Positions 34,318-46,341 of a stretch of 64,000 bases of DNA are shown here, piece by piece (position 1 is the first letter of the stretch; each line of letters starts with the position of its first letter). The DNA is from Hetaerina americana (Eukaryota; Arthropoda; Insecta; Odonata; Calopterygidae). Made by a program: the position numbers and the translations under genes. The notes under the pieces were generated by a model. It was not told the origin of the DNA. It worked only from the letters and a program-made list of their open reading frames with translations, and did not search any database. The DNA is taken from the NCBI GenBank assembly GCA_022747635.1, contig JAKTNV010000003.1, forward strand, positions 102,282,954-102,346,953. Reading direction: 5' to 3'.

Positions 34318-34500
34318 CGAGGTGCGTGTGAAAAGTGTACTGAGAAGGGAGTAGTGCTTCGTCCAGTCTATGAGATACTCTATGCTGCCGTTTGAACCTT
34401 TGGTGAAAAGCAAGTCAAAATAAGGTGAACAGCAGTGCAGCGGACCATTTCGGAATTTCCAGATCGCGTATTTCAGCTGCACAGATTGTCAATGCAACAA
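34318..34500 (+). mobile_element. Possible mariner 5' end fragment
   Basis: After TA at 34316-34317 the sequence CGAGGTGCGTGTGAAAAGTG resembles mariner 5' inverted ends of the CGAGGTGTGTxxxAAAAGTA type. No transposase reading or matching 3' end is visible. Resemblance only. Confidence 0.25.
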
Positions 34501-34509
34501 TTTCAGAAT

Positions 34510-34665
34510 GTAAAAATCATTCGCCTTGGCCGAGATTCGAACCTTGAGGGATCCGAGTTCGAATCCCGGTCAAGGCGAATGATTTTTACACTCTGAATTA
34601 GCGGATGGCTCCGTTAAAAGTTACTGTTCCGGTATCTCCCGCAGTTTCTCGGAATTTGCACAGAT
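34510..34665. repeat. SINE family 2 foldback (second instance)
   Basis: 34510-34543 (minus) and 34556-34589 (plus) are inverted copies of the T-arm/tail part, about 34 bp with three differences, separated by a dozen bases. The plus side continues into the body (TTAGCGGATGGCTCCGTTAA, then AAGTTACTGTTCCGGTATCT). The arrangement repeats that at 28608-28767. Confidence 0.75.
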
Positions 34666-35243
34666 TGTGTTGGAAACGGTTTCCGGCATTACTTCGTGGA
34701 AATTATTCGTGATTAAATGAACCAGAAGATTTTGCACGATAACGAAACCTGTCCAATCTGGGTTAAAGGCCTACACGGAAGTATGTTGTGTTACATTCCA
34801 ACCTTTGTCTGTCATTGTATGTGACCCTTAAAAATCTAGCAACCATAGGCTATTTTCAACGCTTCATTCCAACTTTTTTTCCTTTTCTCACTCATTCGCC
34901 TCTTTGCCCCAATTACCCACCTGTTCCCAAAGACACAAGTGTTCGGGCATTTCCCACCATAATAAAAAAAGACTTTCACTCTCGTACACGCTTCCAGTTG
35001 GTGCTTACACGTGCGCTGAGTACTAAGGAAAGCCAACAAAATTCAGTCTTATAAAATATCAGCAAAGAATAGCAAGAAAAAAATGGAAAAATCAAAAGTT
35101 TTTTGGTGGTATATAGGTACGTATTGTGTATTTAGATAGAATCAGTAGTTCGGTTTTTGGCGCCTGCCATTTTGTTTACAAGCTCCAAAAATGAACGAAC
35201 AGGTTGAGTAGCTTAAAGCGTGATGTGGTGGAAGTCTAACATA
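34666..35243. other. Unassigned DNA
   Basis: No recognised feature. Confidence 0.5.
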
Positions 35244-35334
35244 ATGAATAACTGGTGGTAGCACTTTTCCACTTGACGATTGGACAAAATAAGTGGATTT
35301 ATTAAGTGGAAAAGTGCTACGACCAGTTATTCAT
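35244..35334. repeat. Imperfect palindrome, 31-bp stem, 29-nt loop
   Basis: 35244-35274 and 35304-35334 are inverted copies with a single mismatch, starting ATGAATAACTGG. An RNA of either strand would fold into a pre-miRNA-sized hairpin of about 91 nt. A tiny MITE is an alternative. Confidence 0.9.
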
Positions 35335-35486
35335 AAGGAACAGATTTTTGGTTTTTCATTATCCCTTGTTCCAATGAATATTTATCATCGTTTGTATATT
35401 CAAAGTGATAATTTGAGAAATCTAAATCGTTCCGGCCGGAAAACTTTTGCTGTTCTAAAATTTTATCCCCCAGTGTATCGCAGCTA

Positions 35487-36768
35487 CGAGGGCAGTCCCA
35501 GAAGTGCCCGACCCAACAAAGAAAACGCCAAAACTTTTGAAAAAATGCATTTATTTTTCAGCATAATCTCTTTTCAGCCATAGGCACTTTTCCCAGCGAT
35601 GTCAAATGAGTTCGATACCCTTTTTATAATAAGAACTGCATTGCTCCTCAAAATAAGCCTGTCTTGCGCCGACATCACTTATTCACGGTTGGAAAATCTT
35701 TGACCACCAAACTATTTTTCCAAGTTTGCGAACAGAAAATAGTCCTAGGGGGCTAAATCTGGCAAATAGGGTGGATGAGGTAGTAATTCAAACTTCAATT
35801 CATGAATTTTGGCCATTGCAATAACGGATTTGTTAGCTGGTGCATTGTCTTGATGAAACAACACTTTCTTCTTAGCCAAATGCGGCCGCTTTTGCTTGAT
35901 TTCTTCGCTCAAACGTTGGAATAAGTTCGCATAATACTCATCGTTGATAGTTTTCCTTTTTCAGTTTATTCAATGAAAATAATCCCACGCCCGTCCCAAA
36001 AAACCCGACGCCATGACCTTGCCTGCAGATGAAACGGTCGTCGCCTTCTTTGGAGGCGGTTCTCCCTTTTGAATCCATTTTTTTTATTTTTATTTTTCTC
36101 GGGTTTAAAGTAATGGACCCATGTTTTATCCATTATTATGAAACGGCGCCAAAATTCTGCTTTGTTGCGGTGAAACTTTACTAAACACTCAATTGAAACA
36201 TCTTCACGACACTGGTTTTGCTCGAGTGTGACCCATCTTGCGCACAGCCTTCGAATGTTCAAATTTTCAGTTAATATGCAATGTACTGCACTTTTTGAAA
36301 TGCCAAATATGTCTGCTAGCTCGCGCACCTTTGATTGACGATCATCGAATACCACTTTATGGATTTTCTTCACCGTTCCTGGAGTCGTCACCTCATTTGG
36401 TCGACCAATGCGATGCTCGTCTTAAAAGCTCGCACGACCTCGTTTAAACTCTGCTACCTAATATTTTACTGTTGTAAACTAAGGAGCAGACTCACCCAGA
36501 GTAGAATCCAGTTCAGCTTTTATATTGGTTGGGCTGAGGTCTTTCAAATAAAAGCATTGTATCAAATAACGATGAGAAATGTTCTCCATTTTCACAAATT
36601 TACTGAAAACGTTCACTATTAATGGCTGCCAAACAAATACTAAACAACGTTGCGTCTTCAAAGTTGAAATGTATGCTTTAAAGAATGCGTACTTTCTAAT
36701 ACAGTGGCATTTTTTACACAACTACCGCCATCTCTAGGTCAGGTCGGGTACTTATGCCCTCCCCCATG
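35487..36768 (-). mobile_element. Full-span mariner element, minus strand, 1282 bp
   Basis: The left end CGAGGGCAGTCCCAGAAGTG at 35487, after TA at 35485-35486, and the right end (minus strand GGGGGAGGGCATAAGTACCC) near 36768, before TA at 36769-36770, are diverged inverted ends. Length and coding content are those of a complete mariner. Confidence 0.82.
35551..36589 (-). pseudogene. Mariner transposase, full span but frameshifted
   Basis: It starts MENISHRYLIQCFYLKDLSP at 36589 (first helix-turn-helix; then TLGESAPQ). It is interrupted, then runs VKKIHKVVFDDRQSKVRELA into DIFGISKSAVHCIL and RRLCARWV (the linker motif), and MDKTWVHYF where the usual TDETW has E changed to K. In other frames follow FWDGRGIIFIE, HQDNAPAN-like (second aspartate), PPYLPDLAP and DYFLF (third), and the end WEKCLWLKRDYAEK with stop at 35551-35553. 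There are at least four frameshifts or stops, so no active enzyme is made. Its reading matches a different mariner lineage from the 29876 element. Confidence 0.85.
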
Positions 36769-36770
36769 TA

Positions 36771-37289
36771 AAAGTATTTTAGTTAGGGAGCAGGGAGATA
36801 GATACCCAATCCAAATCATTGATGATGTCACGAACAAATATGAATACTATAGTTCCTTAAAGTAGATTAGGAATATGGACAGAACCTCTTCAAACTCCTT
36901 TTTATCATTTCTACTTTTATTTGCATACTTACTCTGTGTCTAATTTAAGGGTAAAACGTAAACTACGCCATTGAATTATAAACGCAATATATTTTTCCGC
37001 TGTTCTTGAGAAATACATCGCGTTCTTCATTTGATGAACATGAACTTCCACAAAGTTGAGCCAGAAACAATCAAATACGTAAATTCTTCCCTGCTCACCC
37101 TCCGCATATTACTATCTATCTGATGGAATAAAAAAGTGGAAAAATTTAATTACTTTCCTTTTTTCAATACCACCCGAATGGAAGGTAGCTTTTTATTAAA
37201 TCCTTTCACAAGAGCTTCTTTATGTTGTCGTATACCTTTGTAAAAAAAATTAAAAAGGACGTAGCAGCCTTGCGTTCGGAGCATTCGGC
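36771..37289. other. Unassigned DNA
   Basis: No recognised feature. Confidence 0.5.
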
Positions 37290-37530
37290 TCTTGACCGGC
37301 GGATCCTGGATACTAATCTCGGGTAATGTCTTTGGTCACCACCGTCTGAAACCCAAGCGGTACGTTTTTCTGATACCAGAAGATGAGAAATCGAATATTG
37401 CCCCAAGGAAAGGAACTCCCTGGCCCTAATGGGTGAACTTCACTTGCCTCAAGGGTTGCATTAGTTCAGGGCGAGAGTTCCGCGGTCACCTTTAAAGACT
37501 AACCTTCGGATTGATTACTGTGGGAAAAAA
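37290..37530 (+). repeat. Diverged SINE family 3 copy
   Basis: It has GGAAAGGAACTCCCTGGCCC, then GGGTGAACTTCAC and the family 3' end ACTAACCTTCGGATTGATTA followed by CTGTG. The upstream GGCGGATCCTGGATACTAAT may be a decayed head. It is more diverged than the 51-kb copies. Confidence 0.5.
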
Positions 37531-38660
37531 TAAAAATGAAAGTAAAGTCCCAAGTGCCTCTCGCCAGAGCGTCATGAAACTCTTTCCGCCGTTTTTGAAA
37601 AAGAAGAAAGAGTTGATGTATCATTAACGGCGTTGTGCACTGGGACCTCAATCCCGACAATAATGAGGAATTTTTTCTTACGAATCCTCTCTTTAGCATT
37701 ACACTTACAGTCGGTGCTCAACTATCGGGAAACGTTTTTTAACTTATTTATGTAATATTATATTACAAAATAAAATTACCTCAGCGATTAACATCAGCGA
37801 TAGCAGCGCTGCACAAAGGTCTGGCCTCTTAACAGAAACAGAATAGCATCGATTTGACACATAACACATGGTTCAGAATATCTATTTTGGTTGTATGGAC
37901 CCAGCAGCATTAAAAAAACTGTCTGAGAATGCCTCTTAGGCTGAGACCCTTGCTCGATTCGCCTCCTGCAGATGTATCGCATTTCTGACAACCGCTCCAA
38001 ATCGACTCGACGAACGCCAAGACCGCTCCTCCTCTCTGTCCAAGGCCCACCACCCCCATTTACTCACCTCCCCACACGCCCCTCCACCAAGCTAGCGATC
38101 CCCTCAACCCCCATCCTTCTCTTGTCCCCCTTCTGTCGCCAAATTCTAACAGTTTGGCGATACTTGAGCACAAACCTCGAGCTTTTCCTGCTCCAAAAGG
38201 GTGGATGCATCTACGCGGCGACGTAAGTTGGCGGCATCGATCTTCAAATTTCACAACGCACAGCATCGCAGAATCGTAATAAATTGGCAAATCACGTGAG
38301 CATCGCGTACACATGGAATAGTAATATCGAAGTATCACATTCACACGGAGAATGGGTCCAGACATCGCAACATCAACACCGGTATCGGAGTCGACGCACA
38401 TCGATATTTTCGATCTCTGCCTTTCGCGTGCTTTATCTTCACCCTCTTCCGTCACGGGGAGGGGTGGGCGTCGGTGGAGGGGAGGGGGATGCTGAACCTC
38501 CCCCCCCAATTCCTTCTGCGCATGCGAAGATCTGCAATGGAAATGATAATACGCGCACCACTACAGATGGGTTTGTGAAGGCATGGGGATGCGGTCGTTC
38601 ACCGCGGGAACGCGACGCCTTCCTCTGCTCTGGGAAATCCATTCGCTCTTACCAATAGCG
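37531..38660. other. Unassigned, partly GC- and CpG-rich
   Basis: 37970-38240 and 38380-38640 are GC-rich, with overlapping frames up to 149 residues on both strands. A donor-like ACGTAAGT occurs at 38220-38227. No frame stands out, so no gene is called; a regulatory or non-coding exon is possible. Confidence 0.4.
38456..38488 (+). other. G-quadruplex-prone G-run cluster
   Basis: GGGGAGGGGTGGG is followed after ten bases by GGGGAGGGGG, so at least four G runs of three or more lie within 33 bp. Confidence 0.7.
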
Positions 38661-39843
38661 TTGATAGTCGTGTATCCCCTTTAATTACCCAAACAAGCAA
38701 TAAATGGCGAACAGCATAAGGGGGCACGTTCTCTTTTTAAGCACGTTTATTGAATGATGAAAGGCAAATTCAAAGTTATTTCGCCGCTCGAGAGTGGAAA
38801 CATGTCTGCGGAAATTATACACGGGAGAAAACATTTTTATTTCCTCTCGAATATACGTCTCTGTGATGAATAAAACTCCATCATATCACGCTAGAGTCAT
38901 CATCTTTGATTGATTATTAATGATCATTAAATGCACGTTTAAGGAGTGATTGAGAATAAATTCTGAAATATTATCTTGAGAGACGCGTACGTATAAATTC
39001 TCGAAGAGAAATGTGTTCACATCGTCACTCTGGGTTCAATGGATTCGAAATACTAACCCCTTATTATGAAAATCCTCGACCTCCAACTAAGGTCGTTTAA
39101 AGGGAAGATGGGATGAGGGAATTCGCGATAAGGGAATAATGAACTCTCCCTACCTTCGCAACTCACTCTCTCCACCCCCTTCTTTTCCTCTCCACCCCCC
39201 CCCCCCCACAACCCCCTCTTCCCCACGCTCGCGTCCCTCCCGTTTCCCTCAAGGTTAATCATGACGATGGAATAGCGCAGTGCGCAAACACTTTTCCCGC
39301 GCGAGAGTCGCTAATGTCTCTGTGGACAACCAACATAAGGCACCTTCCCCGTCGGTACATAATTGACTATTGGCCCTCCCGTTAGTAAGTGGCCAGAGCT
39401 ATTAGTTCTGCACGTTTATAGCATCAGAGACGTGCATTTGATAGGTAGAGAACCAAACACATATTTATAAAAGGAAATATCGATCATTTGACCATATAAA
39501 GGGTTAACTCTCTTCAATAACGAGCGGAACTATATCTACTTAAATGATCGGAGTAGAGGAAATGGAGGAGGTCTGCCTAGCGTACTTTAATACCTAAAAT
39601 ATATGGAACGAAAATATTAAGAAATACTGTTGTGTTATTAAGAACTAATGTTGATACCTTTAAAAGGCTTAAACTAAATTTCACTTCAACTCAGATACTC
39701 AAGGTGTTGGAATAAAACGATTTCAACTTCTCCTAGACGCACAAATATATAAAAACACAGATGCAGATTTTTAAAACAATAGAAACACAAAGAAAGGACA
39801 CACATATGTAGTTTTGACGTTTCTGTATCTGTTTTTGTGTTTA
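38661..39843. other. Unassigned DNA including a poly-C tract
   Basis: A run of about 13 C lies at 39196-39208 within a C-rich patch. Nothing else is recognisable. Confidence 0.5.
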
Positions 39844-39855
39844 TACACACACACT

Positions 39856-39939
<84 letters not shown>

Positions 39940-39962
39940 CACACACACACACACACGCACAC
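39844..39962. repeat. (CA)n-(TA)n-(CA)n microsatellite
   Basis: (AC)n at 39844-39871, about 31 TA units, then (CA)n to 39962. It is the third mirror-type CA-TA-CA tract in the window. Confidence 0.96.
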
Positions 39963-40113
39963 GTATAGGGTTCCTTTCCTTCACGTCAGTGACTCATACC
40001 TTGAAGAAGGTGGCTGGGCCTACCGAAATATCGAAGTGAGTTGTGTTTGTGCTAATATTTTTATAAGTTTTTACTATATTTAAATACAAGTGTGCATCAA
40101 GAATTTGTTTGTG

Positions 40114-40119
<6 letters not shown>

Positions 40120-40171
<52 letters not shown>
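40120..40171. repeat. (TA)n microsatellite abutting a mariner 5' end
   Basis: About 25 TA units end exactly where the element's inverted end starts. Confidence 0.95.
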
Positions 40172-40174
<3 letters not shown>

Positions 40175-40719
40175 GGTTTGTCCGGAAAATAAGTGTACTG
40201 ATTTTTTCCCGCCGCTCCAGGCGCGCCCAGCACCGCTCTGACGGGCTGCGATTGGAGGGGGGTATGTTGGCAAGCGACGCTGAAAAAGGCAGTCGGCTCT
40301 GAGCTGTGGTGTAGTGAGGAGCTCTGTTAACGCGAACCTCCACGCTCGACCCACGTCACGGAACGCGATGCCGAAGTTTTTGGAGCAGCGTTATTCCATC
40401 AAATTTGCGGTAAAGCTTGGGAAATCGTCTACCGAAACTGTCGGTATGATTAACCAGGCTTACGGGGAGTCAGCCATGTTCAGAAACATGATCTTTCGGT
40501 GGCACAAGATGTTCGTGGAGGGCAGAGAAGAGGTCGACGACGAGTCTTCGAGAGGTTCCCGATGATGCCTTCGCGGGAGCGTTCCAGGAATGGGAACGCC
40601 GCTGGAACAAGTGTATCGACTCACAAGGGTCCTATTTTGAGGAATATTAGCTTAAGATATGTAAAAGTGAAATACATTTTTTTTCCTGAGCTCAGTACAC
40701 TTATTTTCCGGACGAACCC

Positions 40720-40721
<2 letters not shown>
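40172..40721 (+). mobile_element. Mariner deletion derivative, 550 bp
   Basis: The inverted ends 40172-40201 and 40692-40721 match over 30 bp with one mismatch, and the right-hand copy (reverse complement) begins CAGGGTTCGTCCGGAAAATA. The element lies between (TA)n tracts. The left flank gives TA; the right flank is TGTGTA, so one copy of the TA duplication is changed. It is non-autonomous, MITE-like in size. Confidence 0.92.
40368..40650 (+). pseudogene. Mariner transposase remnant: N-terminus joined to C-terminus
   Basis: The ATG at 40368 opens MPKFLEQRYSIKFAVKLGKS, the first helix-turn-helix, through FRWHKMFVEGREEVDDESSR. At about 40555 it passes directly, in another frame, to VPDDAFAGAFQEWERRWNKC and ends SYFEEY with stop 40648-40650. 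All catalytic residues and the second helix-turn-helix are lost. A 66-residue peptide from the first frame would stop at 40565. Confidence 0.88.

Positions 40722-40725
<4 letters not shown>

Positions 40726-40808
<83 letters not shown>
40726..40808. repeat. (TA)n microsatellite abutting a mariner 3' end
   Basis: About 40 TA units follow the element's 3' end after TGTG, then a short (GA)n run at 40821-40830. Confidence 0.95.
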
Positions 40809-40812
<4 letters not shown>

Positions 40813-40830
40813 ACATATAGAGAGAGAGAG

Positions 40831-43800
40831 TAAAATCAATGAAAGCATCAATTAGGCGGAACAAATGATGCATAGCAGGAGCACACAGAAATACAACACG
40901 AAACACTAACCAGTAAATTTTCGGGCTTCTTACCCTCCTTTAAGACGGCCTATGGATGAACGAGCTCATATGAAATCATCCGAGATTGTACTTCATAGTG
41001 GTAAGAAATTTTTTCTCCTTAATGCCTTTTGGCGTCTGTTTTCTACCCGTCAGTTCGTGAGAAGCGAATCTCAGGAATCGCACGAGTGGGAAAATATTTG
41101 AATGAAAGTTTGAACGATCTAGATGACCTCCGTAAATACTGCCGAGGTTTCAGAGCCTTGAAAGTTCTTGGTTCCATACCGTGAAAAAATATGGACGTTT
41201 GGAGTGATTGCCAAGGGCAATCTATGTAAGTTCAATGCCCAAAACTCGATAATTTTCACTGCATTTGTAAAAATAAGAGTTCAGAGAGTCGCATTTAATG
41301 AAGAAATGACCCATTAAAGTAATTGCACGCATTTGAAAGTTTCCCTTCATTTCATTGAACTATTTTTGCACGTTGTAATACGCACATTTACGAATATAGA
41401 ATGTAAGATCTAACCGATTAAGTAAATTTTTTGAAGACTCAGGGGCTGATTCCCATATTCTCGCTATCAATCTTCGAAACGTTTGGGCAAAGATATTCGT
41501 GCGCAATTAAATGCGAAAAGGATCCGAACATTCTGGAATAACGTGCTGAAGTGGGTACCAGATATTGTGGTTTTCGTGGCAGCGTGTTAAACACTTAACT
41601 TCATGCTAAAAGCAAACTATGCACGAAAACGCAATTGCCAAAATGAAATTATAAACTAATTTTCGGCGAAAATGATTGTATATGAATGAACATGTCAAAG
41701 TATATGTTCTTTGATCAAAGTTTCAAACAAATATGACGATAAAGCGAAACTTTTTTGTAAAAAATGACGAGCAAATGAAAAGATGTACTACGCAGCCGTA
41801 TCCTATTCTGCTGCTGCCTCCTTAGTTCTTCCCGCAATATTTTCCTTCGAGGACTGTCTTCTACAGGCAGTCGCGTCTTCAAATTTATTCGAAGGGGTTC
41901 TCTTCCTTTCAGATTTTCCGTCTAATTTCTCCTCCCACTTCTCGCAGAACCTCTTCGTCAGTAATACCATTCGTCCACTTCGCATTATTCTCCAGTCGCA
42001 CGTCCAATGCTTCCAATCACCGCTTCTTTGTTGTGTTTTATCGTTCTGGTCTCGTTGGCATAGTCAAATTATATACAGTCGAAAAATAATTATGTATAAT
42101 TCGAAACAGAAAAAAATATTATGAGAAGCCATACTAGGCACTCAAATGGACGTTTGGCCGTCCAGGAAAAAATAACATTTCATTGTATTGGAATACAATT
42201 TTTGATTTGGCGCGCAATATCCCCTACACATTGGGCTAAGAGGAGCCCTTAGAACCCATGCATACCACTTATTCATACTATTTAATGTGTCAAGGTAAGG
42301 TACCGTACACTGGCTGCACTGCCTTTTCATTTGCCAAATTTTTGGGTTGATTGATATAACTTTGAGGTAATATTATTATCTTTAATAATATTTTATCGTA
42401 ATTTAATAGCATTTTATCGTATCTTTAGTTATAAATTATTGTCTTTCTAAGAGTACGGCTGGGGTTGATCCTTCCCATAATATTCATTCGGCCGTAGTAA
42501 CCGTTCATTTTATTCTTTGGGATTATAGTTTCGTGAAATCATAATAGCTCAACTATTTTCATGTATATATTCGTAATTATTCGATCTTGTCATCTCATCG
42601 ACTGTCATGAACAACAACCAGTCGTTCTATTTGAATGCCACGTTTGATCATGTATAGTTTGAAGCCAAAATTGTTGTGCAAAACATTTCTCTACTCGATC
42701 TGATGGCTTATTCGGCAAAATATTTCCATAAGAATTCGCAGCCTTTTAAATGAGGACCATATATACATGCCAGAACTCGTAAATATTTTTGTACGTACTG
42801 CTGAAAACCATAATAATTTCCATTTTTTTTATGCAATACCTTATAACTGGAAAATATTAAATTTATATATGCAAATATAGTTTGATGATAAATGAATAGA
42901 AATTTGTCAAATGCCCATTTGTCCATCATCGCCCAATAAAATTCACCAACAAAAGCCAAACGAAAATTATTTTAGTCGAGAAGTACATCACATTTCGTAG
43001 TGAATAGATACTCCTTGTTAATTAAATTTGCACCGAACATTTGCTTATTTTACGTTAAGCAGTTATCAATTTCTATGAATACGCTCATTCATCTTAGATT
43101 TAGTTATTTCAGATCAAGAGAAAGTAAGATATCATACCAGAAAAAAATATTCCATTGCTGTCATTTCTGTATTAGAATAATTTGGAGTAAATTAGAAAAA
43201 TACTGCGTTTCCGTGATATATGGTATCCTACAGGTATATCAAAAGTATGTATTGCTATGTGCATGCTGGATTATCGGACTTATATTTGAGAATGTCGTGC
43301 TTTTTATTGATGAAAATGGAAACAGTTGGATGATTCAGTTATTTATATCCCACTGACCCACTCAAGGGACCTGTCGTACTACGCGAAACATTGGCAAAAA
43401 TAGCACCCTTTGACTAAAATTGAAAGCAGTTTCGTGATAGCGGAGGGCTATGTAAAGCAAACGGACTCCAGATATCACGTCCTTCATCTGGCGTGTGCAG
43501 GATAGATTGGGCCAGCGGCGGGTGGTCATTTTCGAAGAGTAATCATTCTAACCACTTTGTTCGATCTCGATCAACACGTGGCCACATCGAGAGACAGTAT
43601 ATTTATTTTCCCATTTGGTGTGATTTGCTGCCTGCCCCTACTCTTTCGTCATTTCATTTGACACTGCCTCACACTGCATTGATGAAAATGCGAATTTCCT
43701 CTAAGCGTGAAATTATTTATGGTTTTTCAATTCAATTAATTTTAAACGATGAAATTTCATGCACAATATAAAACACATGTAAAATATTTTCTACCCAATG

Positions 43801-45009
43801 TTGGAAGAGGCGTTTTGATTTTCATTTCTTAATAGTGAAAACCTACTTGCGAATGCTTAGGTTTGTTGCAATTACGATCCACCTTTGTGCTCCTCATTTC
43901 TTAGGTGTTCATCCATTTCTAAAATGAGGTAACCCGACTCTTTTTGTAGGTTAATATTTTTAATTTTATGTATACACGTACGTAAACAGAAAAACAGAAT
44001 CAAAAAGAAAAATAGATAGTTAATTAACTAAATGTTTTGTTTGAAAATCCATTACAATTTGCCCAATCTAAAAACTTTATTCGTGATATAAACATTTTTA
44101 TTTGACTATGATTTTTCTTTAACATATGTATTCTCCTGGCCGTGTTTTCGTAAGACGTTTTGCATCCACCATGAAGTAAAAAAAGTTTTATATTCAAATT
44201 TAAAACGACTGCAACTCAGCCCTGAAAGTTTTCACGGCCATGGGAATAAAAATGTTTAGAACTTCTTGTTGCCAAGCCCTTCAACTACGCATTGCTGTTT
44301 AGACCTCGTATTACTGTGTATTTTGGAATGGAGGTAAGTACGCAACATACTACACACAATTTTATGGCTGAAGAATTACAGATTAGAGATTCAAATATTT
44401 ACAAGGGGTTCAGATGGAAAATTTTGAAGAGTGGTCCATTGTTATTTTACACGGGAATGCCATCGAAGAATCACTTAAAATTTTGAGAATGAAGCTAAAG
44501 AAGCTTAAGAAGATAAAACCAAAAGAGACTAATCGCTCATGAATGAATTAGCTTCCGCAAAGTTTCACCCATTTCCTTCTTTCAACATACTGCACACTTA
44601 AATGTCCACTTGACGAGACAGCCTTTTATTCTATCACAAAAATGTTAGGAAAAAGACAGAGAATTTTGCAATACAATGGTGCCGAGCTAAATATTGGCAA
44701 CTATACAAGGTCCAAAGTAAGCCGTGTTAAATGTGATATCAATACGTTTTCATGTACGTAAGTCCCTGCCAAACCCAATCCGCGGAACTCGTTAATTCGT
44801 ATTTTCGTAAATGAGACGCTAACATTAACCGTTCCGAAGCCACGGCCAATAAAAAATCATCAATGTGTAAATTTTCACTCTGCAGCTTTAATTCACCGAC
44901 CATGGTTTCAACAACTTGTGTAATCATAACACCTTGATGATGACAAAAGTCTGCCAGAAAATAGTTGATAAATTAAAATTATAGTGTGAAAATTGGCATC
45001 ATCATCAAT
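40831..45009. other. Long unassigned stretch
   Basis: No transposase, RT, SINE or tRNA signature. Open frames (for example 43000-43356 plus, 41783-42124 plus) are AT-rich and unremarkable, without splice-site or codon support. Confidence 0.5.
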
Positions 45010-45480
45010 ATTTCTATCTTAAAATTGGTTTACTCCACTCCTCCATTCTACTCTATTTAATGTCAATTCCCTCACCGCCTGATAGCTTCTTTGTATTACG
45101 TCCTTCTTAATTTTCCCTACATACTAGTTTCTTGATTTTCCTCACAGGATTTCCCCTTCAATTTTTCTTTCTGTTTCTGTTTGTAATTAATCTATTGTGC
45201 CTCAATGTATGTCCAATCCGTCAAGTACTACTTTGCCGGAGAGTTATCCACATGCATTTCCTCTTCTGCTCTTTTGTATTCTTCCTCGTTACTCTCTTCG
45301 CCTGTCCATTCAATTTTTCAGCATTCTCCTCCAGCGCCATGTCTAAAAGACATATTCCTCACTTATCCTTTTTTCCAATGCTCCATGTCTCTGAACTATA
45401 GAGTGTCATGCTCCATTCGAACGTGCTGACGAACTGCTTCCTTAATTTCTACCTTAGGTTCTTTGAACACAATAATTGCC
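45010..45480 (-). mobile_element. LINE C-terminal remnant
   Basis: In broken minus frames: EVEIKEAVRQHVRMEHDTLY, SSETWSIGKKDK (the ETWTLxxxD motif), a TLRHNRLI motif (compare GHxLRHxxLL), then GKIKKDVIQRSYQAVRELTL and NRVEWR. This is the C-terminal series seen in APE-type LINEs. It is related to 2535-2705 and, more distantly, to 53400-56340. Many stops. Confidence 0.6.
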
Positions 45481-46341
45481 TCTTCTTCGCGAACGCTTTT
45501 TTAGGGTTTATTTCTATGTAACTTGTACTTTTAACATTTATACACTCGTGAAATATAAAAAAGCATGTCAAATCATTGATTCAGTTCGTAATCATATCAA
45601 TGGGAAAACTATTTTATATTTATTTCCTCTATTCTTGCGCGGCGTGATGTTGCCATTGAGTAATATTTATTATTCGTTTCGTTATGAATAAATGCTTCGA
45701 AGGGAACTTGAAAAACTTCATTTATATATCATCAATCATATGTTTCAAAAGAGAATAAGTGAAATGATTTTAATTGTCGATCGCAAATTCTAAAAGCATT
45801 CGAAACGTTAAAAGATTTTTTCCATTGTAGCCAAAAATTTCCAACTACTTGGAGCAATTCAGTGTAATTCTCTTCACTTGGGGAGTTTTCTCCTAATCGT
45901 TGGCCATTCTTCCCCAAGGTCACAGTCATATTCTTGTAGTCCAACTTCTTTCTTATTATTTTTCATTTTAAGCATTTCTTTCGCTCCTTATTTTTACACT
46001 CAGTTTTTACATATTGCTTTAATTGCTGCAGTCTCACAAAATGTAGGTCTGTAACAATTCCTGCTTTTTTTCTGAATGCCCTTGAAATCCGAAAATCCAT
46101 GTTTTCGTCCGACACCTTTCTCCTGTGATAAAATGAGTGAAGTAAATTGGCGACGAACTCATTTTTCAGTAACACTCACACATATTCTGTCCTACGGGTG
46201 AACGTTTATAGAGAACCACTCTACGAGCGTAGGGTCATCGTCATTGAAGAATTCAATTACGAAAATGAACGCAATATTAATAATATACAATTGTATTTCA
46301 AAGTAGAAGCCCATGCACACTTATCTTGAGATGAGTTTTTG
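45481..46341. other. Unassigned DNA
   Basis: No recognised feature. Confidence 0.5.

Noticed and set aside
34318..34500. A further mariner copy
   Set aside because: Kept only as a low-confidence feature: an end-like motif at TA but no transposase sequence and no second end.
38284..38658. 124-residue plus frame in GC-rich DNA
   Set aside because: Competing antisense frame of similar length; proline/glycine content follows the G and C runs.
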